Positions 34,517 through 43,078 of a DNA stretch of 64,000 nucleotides are shown one piece after another (position 1 is the first letter of the stretch; each line of letters opens with the position of its first letter). The notes under the pieces are model-generated. The model saw only the letters and a list, made by a program, of their open reading frames with translations, was not told where the DNA came from and searched no databases. This stretch comes from an uncultured Clostridia bacterium. Lineage in GTDB: Bacteria > Bacillota > Clostridia > UBA1381. A program made the translations under genes and the position numbers. The stretch spans positions 124,001 to 188,000 of the forward strand of contig CAKSDE010000001.1 of NCBI GenBank assembly GCA_934444735.1, read 5' to 3'.

Positions 34517-36535
34517 ATGAGGGACATAAAAAGTCTGACGGGAGTCGGCGAGAAACGTGCCAAGGATTTTGAGAAAAAAGGCATAAGAACGGTTGAAGAA
34601 CTGCTATACTTTTTTCCGCGCGGCTATGAGGACAGAAATGAAGTGAAAAACATAGATGACTGCGCGGTCGGTGACACTGTATGCATAAAAGGGACAGTAA
34701 TGGCACCTGTGCGCGAAGTGCGCATAAGAAAGAATATGACGATATATTCGATGATTGTCTGCGATGAAAGCGGCGCTATGAGCGTTATGTGGTATAATAA
34801 CCGATTTGTGAAAAATCAGTTTAAAACCGATGATGTGTATATGTTTTTCGGCAAGGTTTCGGGAAAAGGCGGAAAAAAAGAGATGCAGAATCCGGTGTTT
34901 GAAAAGCCGGATAAGAATAAGTATACGGGGAGGATTGTCCCGATATATCCGCTGAGCGGTGCGCTTACGCAAAAAATTGTGCAGACCGCTATGGAGTCCG
35001 CCGTAAAATGCATGGGCGAGCTGCGGGAATATCTTCCGCATGATATACGCGAGCGGTTCAATATTTCGGAGATTAATTTTTCGATGCGAAATATTCATTT
35101 TCCCGAAAATTTCGATAATTATAGGATTGCGCGCAGACGGTTTGTGTTTGAGGAGCTTTTTATATTGCAGCTTGCATTGCTTTTGCGCCGCGGTAACAAT
35201 AAAAAAAGCATAAGAGAGCCTTTTTTCGATGTGTCGTGCGTGAAAGAATTTGAGGACAGTCTGCCGTTTGAGCTAACCGGCGCGCAAAGGCGGGTTATCT
35301 CGGAAATCTGTACGGATTTTCTGAAAAATACAGCCATGAACCGACTGATTCAGGGAGATGTCGGCTCGGGTAAGACGGCCGTTGCGGCGGCGGCTATGTA
35401 TGTGAGCGCAAAAAACGGGTATCAGTCGGCGATTATGGCACCGACCGAGATACTGGCAAATCAGCACTTTGAAACCTTCGGCAATTTTTTCGAGGGGACA
35501 GGCATAAGAGTCTGTCTTTTGACGGGAAATACAAAAAAGAAAAAGGAGCTTTATGAAAAAATTGCCGCAGGTGAGTTTGACGTAATTGTCGGAACGCACG
35601 CGCTGATACAAAAGGACGTGGAATATAAAAATCTCGGCTTGGTGATTGCCGATGAGCAGCACCGATTCGGAGTTAAACAGCGCGCGAGCCTTGCCGATAA
35701 GGGAGAAAATCCGCACGTGATTATAATGAGTGCGACGCCGATACCGCGGACTTTGGCGTTCATTCTCTACGGCGATTTGGATATTTCGGTAATAGACGAG
35801 CTGCCGCCGGGGAGAAAGCCTGTCGCAACATATGCGGTGGGGGATAATATGAGAAAGCGCGCGTATGCGTTTATGCAGAAGAATGTGGCGGCAGGAATGC
35901 AGTGCTATGTGGTGTGTCCGCTGATTGAGGAAACCGAGAGCGTCGATTTGAAAAATGCGTCGGATTTAAAGGATAATCTGCAAAAAGCATTTCCCGATAT
36001 AACATTCGGTCTGATTCACGGAAAGATGAAAGCAAAGGAAAAAGATGAAGTAATGAGGCGCTTTGTTGACGGTGAGATCCGTGTCTTGGTTTCGACAACC
36101 GTTATTGAGGTCGGAGTAAACGTTCCGTCGGGAAATATGATGATAATTGAAAATGCCGAGCGGTTCGGACTTTCTCAGCTGCACCAGCTAAGGGGCAGAG
36201 TCGGCAGAGGTGCCGATCAGGCGTATTGCATAATGATCTGCCGCGCGGTCAATGAGGTCACAAAAAAGAGAATGGAAACGATGTGTATGTCGAATGACGG
36301 ATTCTATATTTCGGAGCAGGATCTTAAGCTGCGCGGTCCGGGTGATTTCTTCGGTACACGTCAACACGGTCTGCCGGATTTGAAGATTGCCAATCTTTTT
36401 GAGGATATGGATATATTAAAGTGTGCGCAGGAGGCGGTTCGCATAATTTTGGAGGAGGATCCGAATTTGGAAAAAAATCCGGGACTGAAAAAGAGAATCG
36501 ATACGATGTTTTCGGAAAATATTATTATGAATTGA
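34517..36535 (+). CDS. recG: ATP-dependent DNA helicase RecG
   Basis: 672 residues from ATG 34517; TTG 34505 and GTG 34508 are alternatives and GGTGAT is the only nearby ribosome-binding-like sequence. The N-terminal wedge/OB domain is at ~1-240 (LTGVGEKRAKDFEKKGIRTV). The helicase core has Walker A QGDVGSGKTAVAAAAM, DEQH box LVIADEQHRFGVKQRA, motif III MSATPIPRTLAF, motif V STTVIEVGVNVPS and motif VI QLRGRVGRG. The TRG-like C-terminus is RGPGDFFGTRQHGLPD. RecG remodels stalled forks and branched DNA. It lies between fakA and rsmD, a common Firmicute neighbourhood. Confidence 0.96.
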   Translation: MRDIKSLTGVGEKRAKDFEKKGIRTVEELLYFFPRGYEDRNEVKNIDDCAVGDTVCIKGTVMAPVREVRIRKNMTIYSMIVCDESGAMSVMWYNNRFVKNQFKTDDVYMFFGKVSGKGGKKEMQNPVFEKPDKNKYTGRIVPIYPLSGALTQKIVQTAMESAVKCMGELREYLPHDIRERFNISEINFSMRNIHFPENFDNYRIARRRFVFEELFILQLALLLRRGNNKKSIREPFFDVSCVKEFEDSLPFELTGAQRRVISEICTDFLKNTAMNRLIQGDVGSGKTAVAAAAMYVSAKNGYQSAIMAPTEILANQHFETFGNFFEGTGIRVCLLTGNTKKKKELYEKIAAGEFDVIVGTHALIQKDVEYKNLGLVIADEQHRFGVKQRASLADKGENPHVIIMSATPIPRTLAFILYGDLDISVIDELPPGRKPVATYAVGDNMRKRAYAFMQKNVAAGMQCYVVCPLIEETESVDLKNASDLKDNLQKAFPDITFGLIHGKMKAKEKDEVMRRFVDGEIRVLVSTTVIEVGVNVPSGNMMIIENAERFGLSQLHQLRGRVGRGADQAYCIMICRAVNEVTKKRMETMCMSNDGFYISEQDLKLRGPGDFFGTRQHGLPDLKIANLFEDMDILKCAQEAVRIILEEDPNLEKNPGLKKRIDTMFSENIIMN

Positions 36536-36619
36536 ATACCTTTTCTTGAAATATAAGGGGTATTTTTACATGAATTTAATAGAATTGTAAAAAAAAATAA
36601 AAAATTTTAGTATTTCCTG

Positions 36620-36648
36620 TTGACCTTTTGGTGATTTTAAGTTAAAAT
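36620..36648 (+). promoter_or_regulatory. Promoter of the rsmD-coaD operon
   Basis: TTGACC (36620-36625), 17 bases, TAAAAT (36643-36648), about 30 bases before the TTG start at 36679. Confidence 0.7.
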
Positions 36649-36678
36649 ATATACATGTAACGTGGGAGGGGTGTAATT

Positions 36679-37227
36679 TTGAGAATTATATCGGGTACCA
36701 GGAGAGGGCAAAAGTTGACGGAATTTGAAGGCATGGATATACGCCCGACAACCGACAGGGTAAGAGAGTCGCTTTTTAATCTGATTCAGGATTATGTGCG
36801 AGGAGCAGATGTTTTGGATCTTTTTTCGGGGAGCGGAGCTTTGAGCTTTGAGGCGTTGAGCAGAGGTGCCGAAAGCGCCGTATGCGTAGATATTGATAAG
36901 CGCTCTGTTGGGGTTATAGACGAAAATTCAAAAAGGCTGAGATTTACCGATGAGATTTCCGTGGTAAATTCTTCGGCGGAGAATTTTCTGGAAAAGTCAA
37001 CAAAAAGCTTCGATATAATATTTCTTGATCCGCCATACAACAAAGGTTTCATAAAGCCTGTTATATCAGCTATAGTTAAGAATAATCTATTGTCGGAGGA
37101 CGGGATTATTGTTCTTGAGAGCGACAGTATCGATGAACACGGCGAGATGGACGGGCTTTGTATTTTAAAGCAAAGAAAATATGGCAGAACTTTCGTTACA
37201 ATTTATCAAAGAGGTGATATGATGTGA
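36679..37227 (+). CDS. rsmD: 16S rRNA (guanine(966)-N2)-methyltransferase RsmD
   Basis: 182 residues starting at TTG 36679, with GGGAGGGG upstream. Hallmarks are RIISGTRRGQKLTEF, RPTTDRVRESLFNLI, VLDLFSGSGALSFEALSRGA (SAM site), VCVDIDKRSV and the catalytic IIFLDPPYNKGF (DPPY). It methylates G966 of 16S rRNA (E. coli numbering). Its last 4 bases overlap coaD, the usual rsmD-coaD arrangement. Confidence 0.95.
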   Translation: MRIISGTRRGQKLTEFEGMDIRPTTDRVRESLFNLIQDYVRGADVLDLFSGSGALSFEALSRGAESAVCVDIDKRSVGVIDENSKRLRFTDEISVVNSSAENFLEKSTKSFDIIFLDPPYNKGFIKPVISAIVKNNLLSEDGIIVLESDSIDEHGEMDGLCILKQRKYGRTFVTIYQRGDMM

Positions 37228-37706
37228 GGATAGCTGTGTATCCGGGCAGCTTTGATCCGATCACAAACGGACATCTTGATATTATTTCGAGAGCTTCAAG
37301 ACTCTATGATAAACTTATTGTCGGTGTGCTTAATAACGGTGGCAAGATACCGCTTTTTTCATCGGAGGAAAGAGTGGATATGATAAGCCATGTTACGGAA
37401 GGATTGGACAATGTTACCTGCGACGTATTTAACGGCTTGCTGGTAGATTTTGCAAAACAGAACGGCGCGACGGTTATTGTAAAGGGCTTGCGTACCGTTG
37501 CCGATTTTGAATATGAATTTCAGATGGCGCTTTTGAATAAGGCGCTTAATCCCGAGTACGAGACAATGTTTATGATGACAAATACAAAATTTTCCTACAT
37601 CAGTTCGAGCATGGTCAAAGAGGTGGCGAAATATCAGGGCGTTTTGGACGGATTGGTTCCGCCGTATGTTGCGGATAAAGTAAAATTAAAATATTTAAAT
37701 AAGTAA
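37224..37706 (+). CDS. coaD: Phosphopantetheine adenylyltransferase
   Basis: 160 residues from GTG 37224, overlapping the rsmD stop. It converts 4'-phosphopantetheine and ATP to dephospho-CoA. The nucleotidyltransferase motifs AVYPGSFDPITNGHLDII (containing the GH of the (H/T)xGH motif), VKGLRTVADFEYEFQMALLN and KFSYISSSMVKEVAKYQG (ISSS/T motif) are all present. Length is typical (~160). GAGGTGATATGAT supplies the ribosome binding site within rsmD. Confidence 0.96.
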   Translation: MRIAVYPGSFDPITNGHLDIISRASRLYDKLIVGVLNNGGKIPLFSSEERVDMISHVTEGLDNVTCDVFNGLLVDFAKQNGATVIVKGLRTVADFEYEFQMALLNKALNPEYETMFMMTNTKFSYISSSMVKEVAKYQGVLDGLVPPYVADKVKLKYLNK

Positions 37707-37719
37707 GGAGCGTTAAAAA

Positions 37720-38160
37720 ATGGATATAATGGAAATAATTGAGATGATTGAGGAAACGGTTGATAAGGCACCGACGGTTCCCTTGAGCGGGAAAGTACTT
37801 ATTGATAAGGATGACATAATGGACTATGTTCAGGAGATGCGTCTTGCATACCCCGATGAACTCAAAGAGGCGAAGTGGGTAAAGGACGAAAGACAAAGAA
37901 TCCTGAGCGAGGCTGAGAATAAAGCTGATATATTGGTAAAGACAGCGGAAGAAAAGCAAAGACAGCTTGTTGAGGAAAACGAAATTTCAAAGCAGGCTAA
38001 GGAATATGCAAATAATCTTGTTAATTCGGCACAAACCCAGGCTTTGGAGATTAAAAACGACTGCAACCAGTATGTTGACGATCTTTTGGGAGATGCGGAA
38101 CGCCGTCTGGAAATGCTTTTGAAGAAGGTTCATGACGATCGTATTCACTATAACAAATAA
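37720..38160 (+). CDS. Conserved coiled-coil protein (Clostridial family downstream of coaD)
   Basis: 146 residues, AAGGAGCG before the ATG. An N-terminal helix (MDIMEIIEMIEETVDKAPTV) is followed by PLSGKVLIDKDDIMDYVQEM and a long charged coiled coil (~55-146: WVKDERQRILSEAENKADIL, QAKEYANNLVNSAQTQALEI) resembling ATP synthase subunit b/E or DivIVA-like rods. There is no membrane segment. Function unknown; it recurs near coaD in Clostridia and may be a structural or envelope-associated cytoplasmic protein. Confidence 0.75.
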   Translation: MDIMEIIEMIEETVDKAPTVPLSGKVLIDKDDIMDYVQEMRLAYPDELKEAKWVKDERQRILSEAENKADILVKTAEEKQRQLVEENEISKQAKEYANNLVNSAQTQALEIKNDCNQYVDDLLGDAERRLEMLLKKVHDDRIHYNK

Positions 38161-38188
38161 AAAGCGTAAAATTTAAATGGCTGTGCCG

Positions 38189-38218
38189 AAAACGGGAGGG
38201 CGTTTTGTCTCTTTTTTT
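38189..38218 (+). terminator. Intrinsic terminator after the coaD operon
   Basis: AAAACG (38189-38194), a 6-base loop and CGTTTT (38201-38206) are followed by GTCTCTTTTTTT. An outer stem GGCTGTGCC (38179-38187) with GGTATAGCC (38221-38229) can enclose it. Confidence 0.65.
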
Positions 38219-38274
38219 GAGGTATAGCCTTTATTTGTTATGAAAAAATATTAAAACGGTAGAGGAGGTTTTTT

Positions 38275-39945
38275 ATGTTAAGCGATATTGAAATTGCACG
38301 CGAGGCGAAGATGAAGCATATAAAAGAAGTTGCCGAAAACATAGGGATTCCGGAGGACGAGCTGGAGTTTTACGGAAAATATAAAGCGAAAATCTCAAAA
38401 GAGTGCATAAAGCGTACCGCAAAAAATCCTGACGGAAAGCTTATATTGGTGACTGCAATAAATCCGACGCCGGCAGGCGAGGGCAAGACGACAACAACGG
38501 TCGGCTTGGGCGACGCTATGCAAAGACTCGGAAAAAAATGCGTTCTGGCACTTCGCGAGCCGTCTTTGGGACCGGTTATGGGTATAAAAGGCGGAGCTGC
38601 CGGCGGCGGATACAGCCAGGTTGTGCCGATGGAGGATATAAATCTGCATTTTACCGGTGATATGCACGCAATTACGGCGGCGAACAATCTGCTCTCCGCT
38701 ATGATAGATAACCATATTCATCAGGGCAATGCGCTTGATATTGACGTTACAAATATCGTGTGGAAACGCGTTTTGGATATGAATGACCGTGCACTGCGTG
38801 ATGTTGTGGTATCTTTGGGCGGCAAGGTGAACGGTGTGCCGCGCGAGGACGGATTTATGATCACCGTTGCGTCCGAGATTATGGCGATTTTGTGTCTGGC
38901 GAAAGATTTGGAGGATTTAAAATACAGACTCGGCGAAATAATAATCGGCTACAACAGAAAAGGTGAGCCGGTCTATGCAAAGGAGCTTAAAGCGCAAGGC
39001 GCGATGACCGCACTTTTAAAGGATGCAATCAAGCCGAATCTTGTGCAGACATTAGAGAATACACCTTGCTTTATTCACGGGGGGCCGTTTGCGAATATCG
39101 CGCACGGCTGCAACAGCGTTACGGCGACAAAGCTGGCATTAAAGCTGGGTGATTATGCTGTGACCGAGGCAGGCTTCGGCGCTGATCTGGGCGCGGAAAA
39201 ATTCATGGATATAAAATGCCGATTGGCAGGGTTAGCACCTGATGCGGTTGTTATTGTCGCGACGGTAAGAGCGCTTAAATATAACGGCGGCGTGGCAAAA
39301 ACGGAGCTTAAGACACCGAATGTTGACGCGTTGGCAAAGGGAATCGTGAACCTGAAAAAGCATATTGAGAATATGCAGAAATTCGGCGTGCCGGTAGTTG
39401 TAGCGGTAAACAGATTTGAAAGCGACAGTGAGGAAGAACTGAAATTCGTGATTGACGTGTGCGCCGAATACGGTGTGGAATGTTCACTTTCGGAGGTCTT
39501 TGAAAAGGGCGGAGCCGGCGGCATCGATTTAGCGCAAAAGGTTATAGACGCAATCGAAACCCAAAAATCAGAGTATGCGCCGATTTACGATATTGATATG
39601 CCGATAAAGGATAAGATAGAAACAATCGTTAAGAAGATTTACGGCGGCGACGGAGTGATATATTCAAAAAAAGCGGAAAAAGAGATAGCAAAATTAGAGG
39701 AGTTCGGGCTGGATAAAAAGCCTGTCTGCATGGCAAAAACGCAGTATTCGCTCTCCGATGATCCGTCGCTTTTGGGACGTCCCGAAGGGTTTAAGATTAC
39801 GGTATCGATGGTTCGTGTTTCAAACGGCGCGGGATTTATAGTTGTTGAAACGGGAAATATTTTGGTTATGCCGGGATTGCCGAAAAAGCCTGCCGCGGAG
39901 AATATTGATATTGATGCCGACGGCGTAATTACGGGACTTTTTTAA
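38275..39945 (+). CDS. fhs: Formate-tetrahydrofolate ligase
   Basis: 556 residues with AGAGGAGG before the ATG. It makes 10-formyl-THF from formate, THF and ATP in one-carbon metabolism and the Wood-Ljungdahl methyl branch. Visible family motifs are ITAINPTPAGEGKTTTTVGL (P-loop), LREPSLGPVMGIKGGAAGGG, DMHAITAANNLLSA, GGPFANIAHGCNSV, TEAGFGADLGAEKFMDIKCR and the C-terminal NILVMPGLPKKPAAENID. Length is normal. No other acetogenesis gene is next to it, so assimilation of formate is as likely as acetogenesis. Confidence 0.97.
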   Translation: MLSDIEIAREAKMKHIKEVAENIGIPEDELEFYGKYKAKISKECIKRTAKNPDGKLILVTAINPTPAGEGKTTTTVGLGDAMQRLGKKCVLALREPSLGPVMGIKGGAAGGGYSQVVPMEDINLHFTGDMHAITAANNLLSAMIDNHIHQGNALDIDVTNIVWKRVLDMNDRALRDVVVSLGGKVNGVPREDGFMITVASEIMAILCLAKDLEDLKYRLGEIIIGYNRKGEPVYAKELKAQGAMTALLKDAIKPNLVQTLENTPCFIHGGPFANIAHGCNSVTATKLALKLGDYAVTEAGFGADLGAEKFMDIKCRLAGLAPDAVVIVATVRALKYNGGVAKTELKTPNVDALAKGIVNLKKHIENMQKFGVPVVVAVNRFESDSEEELKFVIDVCAEYGVECSLSEVFEKGGAGGIDLAQKVIDAIETQKSEYAPIYDIDMPIKDKIETIVKKIYGGDGVIYSKKAEKEIAKLEEFGLDKKPVCMAKTQYSLSDDPSLLGRPEGFKITVSMVRVSNGAGFIVVETGNILVMPGLPKKPAAENIDIDADGVITGLF

Positions 39946-39963
39946 AATATGAGGAGGATTCTT

Positions 39964-40416
39964 ATGGTTTATCATTCAAACAGCCCGTTGGATACGGCTT
40001 TTGCCGCAAAAGAATTTGCTAAAATTCTGCGCCCGGGAGATGTTGTATCGCTAAACGGTGATTTGGGCGCGGGAAAAACCGCGTTTGTTCAGGCTTTGGC
40101 TAAGGAACTGGGCGTAGATGACTACCTTTCGAGTCCGACTTTTACGATTGTAAATTGCTATGAGGGCAAAAATATGCCGTTTTATCATTTCGATGTGTAT
40201 CGCATACAGGATATTGACGAGATGTACGAGATCGGGTATGAGGAATATATTTACGGTGACGGTGTGACGGTGATCGAATGGGCGGAGCTTATAGCGGAGA
40301 TTCTCCCCGAGGATCGCTACGATATTACGATAGAAAAAGATTACGACAAGGGTGAAAATTACAGAAAAATTACCATAGAAGGTAAAGGTGAATTAAATGA
40401 AAATATTAGCTGTTGA
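39964..40416 (+). CDS. tsaE: tRNA t6A synthesis ATPase TsaE
   Basis: 150 residues from ATG 39964, 6 bases after AGGAGG; the ORF from 39949 runs through that site. P-loop VVSLNGDLGAGKTAFVQALA, conserved SSPTFTIVNCYEG, FYHFDVYRI and VTVIEWAELI identify TsaE, the ATPase that drives the TsaBD complex in N6-threonylcarbamoyladenosine formation on tRNA. It overlaps tsaB by 20 bases. Confidence 0.95.
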   Translation: MVYHSNSPLDTAFAAKEFAKILRPGDVVSLNGDLGAGKTAFVQALAKELGVDDYLSSPTFTIVNCYEGKNMPFYHFDVYRIQDIDEMYEIGYEEYIYGDGVTVIEWAELIAEILPEDRYDITIEKDYDKGENYRKITIEGKGELNENISC

Positions 40417-41101
40417 TACTTCGGATAATACGGCAACGGTGTGTGTCGCGGAGGATAACAAGCTTTTGGCGGAGTGCGTTGTGAACTACAAAAAGACTCA
40501 CTCGCAGACTCTCATGCCGATGATAGATAAATGCCTGAATGATTCGGGTACGGATATTTCGCAAATCGATCTGTTTGCGGTTGCAAACGGACCGGGATCT
40601 TTTACGGGACTTAGGATCGGCGTTTCGGCGGTCAAGGGCATGGCTCATGCTCTTGATAAACCGATAATTGAGGTGAGTACACTGGAGGGTATGGCATATA
40701 ATCTGTATATGTGCGCGGATATTGTATGCCCGATAATGGACGCAAGACGCTCACAGGTATATAATGCTGTATATTCATGGGATAACGGCAAGCTGAATAT
40801 CCTTACGCCGCCGAGGGCACTTTCTGTTGAAGAATGTGTGGAAGATGTAAAAAAATACGGCAGAAGAGTTGTATTTTTAGGCGGCGGAGTTGATGTGCAC
40901 AGGGAGTACATTACAGAGCAGATGGGAGAAAATGCGGTTTTTGCACCGTTTTCCTGCAATGCACAAAGAGCTGCGGCTTTAGCTGCTGCTGCAATGTCGC
41001 GTATTGACGAGAAAAAGACGTGCTATGAGGTTGTTCCGTTTTATTTAAGAAAGCCGCAGGCGGAAAGAGAACTGGAAGAAAAGCAAAAGGAGAGATTATA
41101 A
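40397..41101 (+). CDS. tsaB: tRNA t6A synthesis protein TsaB
   Basis: 234 residues. Its N-terminus MKILAVDTSDNTATVCVAED, KKTHSQTLMPMID, AVANGPGSFTGLRIGVSAVK and PIMDARRSQVYNAVY are diagnostic of TsaB, the non-catalytic partner of TsaD. AAAGGTGAATTAAATG is the ribosome binding region inside tsaE. In many Firmicutes rimI and tsaD follow; here rpiB follows with a one-base overlap (TAATG). Confidence 0.94.
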   Translation: MKILAVDTSDNTATVCVAEDNKLLAECVVNYKKTHSQTLMPMIDKCLNDSGTDISQIDLFAVANGPGSFTGLRIGVSAVKGMAHALDKPIIEVSTLEGMAYNLYMCADIVCPIMDARRSQVYNAVYSWDNGKLNILTPPRALSVEECVEDVKKYGRRVVFLGGGVDVHREYITEQMGENAVFAPFSCNAQRAAALAAAAMSRIDEKKTCYEVVPFYLRKPQAERELEEKQKERL

Positions 41102-41535
41102 TGTTGGCAATTGGAAGCGATCACGGTGGATTTGAGCTTAAAAATCATGTAATGAAGCATTTGGACGAGTTGGGAATCGAATATAAGGATTACGGCTGCT
41201 ATGATGAGAACAGCGTGGATTATCCGGACATTGCAAAGGCGGTCGGCGAGGCTGTGGCGAGCGGTGAATGCGATAGGGGAATACTTATATGCGGAACGGG
41301 AATAGGTATCTCGATTGCGGCAAATAAAATAAAAGGCATAAGGGCAGCGCTTTGCTCCGATGTATACAGCGCAAAGATGACAAAGGAGCATAATAATGCG
41401 AATATTATCTGCATGGGCGGGCGCGTAATCGGGCGCGAGCTTGCGTTTATGATTGTTGATACATGGCTTAGTGCAGAATTTCAGGGAGGCAGACATCAGG
41501 CGAGAATCGATAAGATTCATGCGCTTGAGAAGTGA
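41101..41535 (+). CDS. rpiB: Ribose-5-phosphate isomerase B
   Basis: 144 residues. It interconverts ribose 5-phosphate and ribulose 5-phosphate. Family signatures are MLAIGSDHGGFELKNHV, DYPDIAKAVGEAV, GILICGTGIGISIAANKIKG (active-site Cys), SDVYSAKMTKEHNNANI and GGRVIGRELAFMIV. Length matches the LacAB/RpiB family; RpiB is favoured over a LacA/LacB subunit because only one such gene is present. The ATG overlaps the tsaB stop by one base. Confidence 0.93.
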   Translation: MLAIGSDHGGFELKNHVMKHLDELGIEYKDYGCYDENSVDYPDIAKAVGEAVASGECDRGILICGTGIGISIAANKIKGIRAALCSDVYSAKMTKEHNNANIICMGGRVIGRELAFMIVDTWLSAEFQGGRHQARIDKIHALEK

Positions 41536-41541
41536 GGATAA

Positions 41542-42174
41542 ATGAAAAGTATTTTGTTTGATTTGGACGGCACAATTACCGATTCACAGAACGGGATAAT
41601 AAATTCCGTTATTTATGCACTGAAAAAGTACGGCAGGGAGGTCGGCGACAGAGGCGAACTTAAAAAATTTATAGGGCCGCCTCTTGCATGGATGTTTTCT
41701 CAATACTGCGGATTTTCCGAAGAAGAAGGACAAAAGGCGGTGGAGGTTTACCGCGAGTACTATACCGTAAAAGGCATATTTGAAAACGAGGTCTATGACG
41801 GTGTGGAGGATATGCTTAAAAAGCTGCATGAGAGCGGCGCAAGGCTATATCTTGCAACATCAAAGCCACAAATTTATGCAAAGAAAATCCTTGAACATTT
41901 CGGATTGGCAAAATATTTTGACGATATTGTCGGAAGTGAGCTGGACGGCAGACGTGTCGAAAAAGATGAGATCATTGCCTGCGTTTTGAAAAAGCACGGT
42001 ATAAAAGACGCGGTTATGGTCGGAGATCGCAGATTTGATATGGAGGGTGCAAAAAAGAACGCTCTTACAGCGGTCGGTGTTTTGTACGGATACGGCACAA
42101 AAGAGGAACTGGAGCAGGCAGGAGCTGACTTTATTGCAAAGAGTGTTGAAGAACTGAGTGATTATTTAAAATAA
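41542..42174 (+). CDS. HAD-superfamily hydrolase, phosphoglycolate phosphatase-like
   Basis: 210 residues, 6 bp after rpiB, GAGGATAA as ribosome binding site. HAD motifs: ILFDLDGTITDSQNGI (motif I), LYLATSKPQIYAKKIL (motif II), Lys in RRVEKDEII and AVMVGDRRFDMEGAKKN (motif IV). KKFIGPPLAWMF in the cap is typical of the Gph/5'-nucleotidase subfamily. The exact substrate (phosphoglycolate, nucleotide or sugar phosphate) cannot be fixed from sequence. Confidence 0.9.
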   Translation: MKSILFDLDGTITDSQNGIINSVIYALKKYGREVGDRGELKKFIGPPLAWMFSQYCGFSEEEGQKAVEVYREYYTVKGIFENEVYDGVEDMLKKLHESGARLYLATSKPQIYAKKILEHFGLAKYFDDIVGSELDGRRVEKDEIIACVLKKHGIKDAVMVGDRRFDMEGAKKNALTAVGVLYGYGTKEELEQAGADFIAKSVEELSDYLK

Positions 42175-42193
42175 AAGAAAGCGGGGGATCTAT

Positions 42194-42979
42194 ATGAAAA
42201 AAAGAATAAGCGCGGTATGCGCAGCAGTGTGTGCGGTATTTTTAAGCGTGAGTGTATTTGCACAGACGATGTATGCACCTGACGGACGAACTGCGGAGGT
42301 GGCAGAGAGTGATGTGCAGGCATGGCAGAATGTCGGCTGGTATACATACCCTGTAATGAATGTATACGCACCCGACGGGCGGATTGTGCCGATTGCGACA
42401 GGTGATTTGCAGGATTGGGAAAGTGTCGGTTGGTATGCATATCCTGTCATGAATGTGTATGCACCTGACGGGCGGATTGTGCCGATTGCGACAGGTGATT
42501 TGCAGGATTGGCAGAGTGTCGGCTGGTATTCATATCCGGTTATGAACGTATATGCGCCCGACGGACGGATCGTGCCGATAGCGACAAGTGATTTACAGGA
42601 TTGGCAGAGTGTCGGCTGGTATTCATATCCGGTTATGAACGTATACGCGCCCGACGGAAGAGTTGTGTCGATTGCAAAAAGCGATTGGGACAGCTGGAGC
42701 AAAGTAGGCTGGTATGCAACGGCAGCGGAGGCGCAGTCGAAGAATACATCGTATTCGAGCGGAGGAACTTCAAACGGCAGCGGAGGCACATGGAGCGGCA
42801 GATGGTACGGAGGTACATCGACGCAGGTTGAGGAAACGGCAGGAATAGTGTACAAAGGGAAAACAGGCACGAAATATCATAAGAAAAATTGTAAAACCCT
42901 AAAAGGCGGAGGTTATCCGATCACGTACGAAGAAGCTATAAAAGAAGGAAGAACGGCTTGTAAGGTGTGCGGCGGCTGA
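42194..42979 (+). CDS. Secreted protein with five 31-residue YAPDGR/VGWY repeats and a Cys/His C-terminus
   Basis: 261 residues, with a signal peptide (MKKRISAVCAAVCAVFLSVSVFA) and GCGGGGGAT before the ATG. Residues 26-180 are five tandem 31-residue units of the type VYAPDGRIVPIATGDLQDWQ then SVGWYSYPVMN; units 2-4 are almost identical at DNA level. A Ser/Gly-rich linker (~185-217) leads to a ~40-residue C-terminal module (TGTKYHKKNCKTLKGGGYPI, then GRTACKVCGG) that resembles the Ada-type metal-binding domain, with probable ligands in YHxxNC and CKVC. The protein is extracellular or wall-associated. The repeat resembles units common in Firmicute surface proteins; no function is known to me. 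Confidence 0.85.
   Translation: MKKRISAVCAAVCAVFLSVSVFAQTMYAPDGRTAEVAESDVQAWQNVGWYTYPVMNVYAPDGRIVPIATGDLQDWESVGWYAYPVMNVYAPDGRIVPIATGDLQDWQSVGWYSYPVMNVYAPDGRIVPIATSDLQDWQSVGWYSYPVMNVYAPDGRVVSIAKSDWDSWSKVGWYATAAEAQSKNTSYSSGGTSNGSGGTWSGRWYGGTSTQVEETAGIVYKGKTGTKYHKKNCKTLKGGGYPITYEEAIKEGRTACKVCGG
42269..42733 (+). repeat. Five tandem 93-bp coding repeats
   Basis: Period 93 bp, 31 codons. Units start near 42269, 42362, 42455, 42548 and 42641. Stretches such as TATGCACCTGACGGGCGGAT and AGTGTCGG(C/T)TGGTAT recur, so units 2-4 look recently duplicated and could vary in number between strains. Confidence 0.85.
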
Positions 42980-43000
42980 TAAAAGTTGATATTTAAAATG

Positions 43001-43036
43001 AGGCTGTAAAAAAATCAATTGATTTTTTTACAGCCT
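43001..43036. terminator. Bidirectional terminator (perfect 36-bp palindrome)
   Basis: AGGCTGTAAAAAAATCAA is perfectly inverted with no loop, flanked by T-rich sequence. It lies between the convergent repeat-protein gene and ABC exporter gene. It is almost the same palindrome as at 15855-15890. Confidence 0.8.
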
Positions 43037-43068
43037 TTGCTTTTTTTGTGTTCCGGAGTTTTTTAACG
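43001..43068 (-). repeat. Dispersed intergenic repeat, copy D (inverted)
   Basis: Read on the minus strand it gives GTTAAAAAACTCCGGAACAC, then AAAAAAAGCAAA and the 36-bp palindrome, the order of copy A with the middle part deleted. Confidence 0.65.
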
Positions 43069-43078
43069 TCTATGTATT

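Noticed and set aside
38161..38274. Tetrahydrofolate riboswitch before fhs
   Set aside because: The region folds as a nested terminator after the coaD operon and lacks recognisable THF aptamer sequence.
42269..42733. CRISPR-like array
   Set aside because: The 93-bp period has no spacers and is in frame with a secreted protein; these are coding tandem repeats.
42190..42870. 226-residue minus-strand repeat protein
   Set aside because: It is the reverse reading of the YAPDGR repeats; the + strand frame has signal peptide and ribosome binding site.
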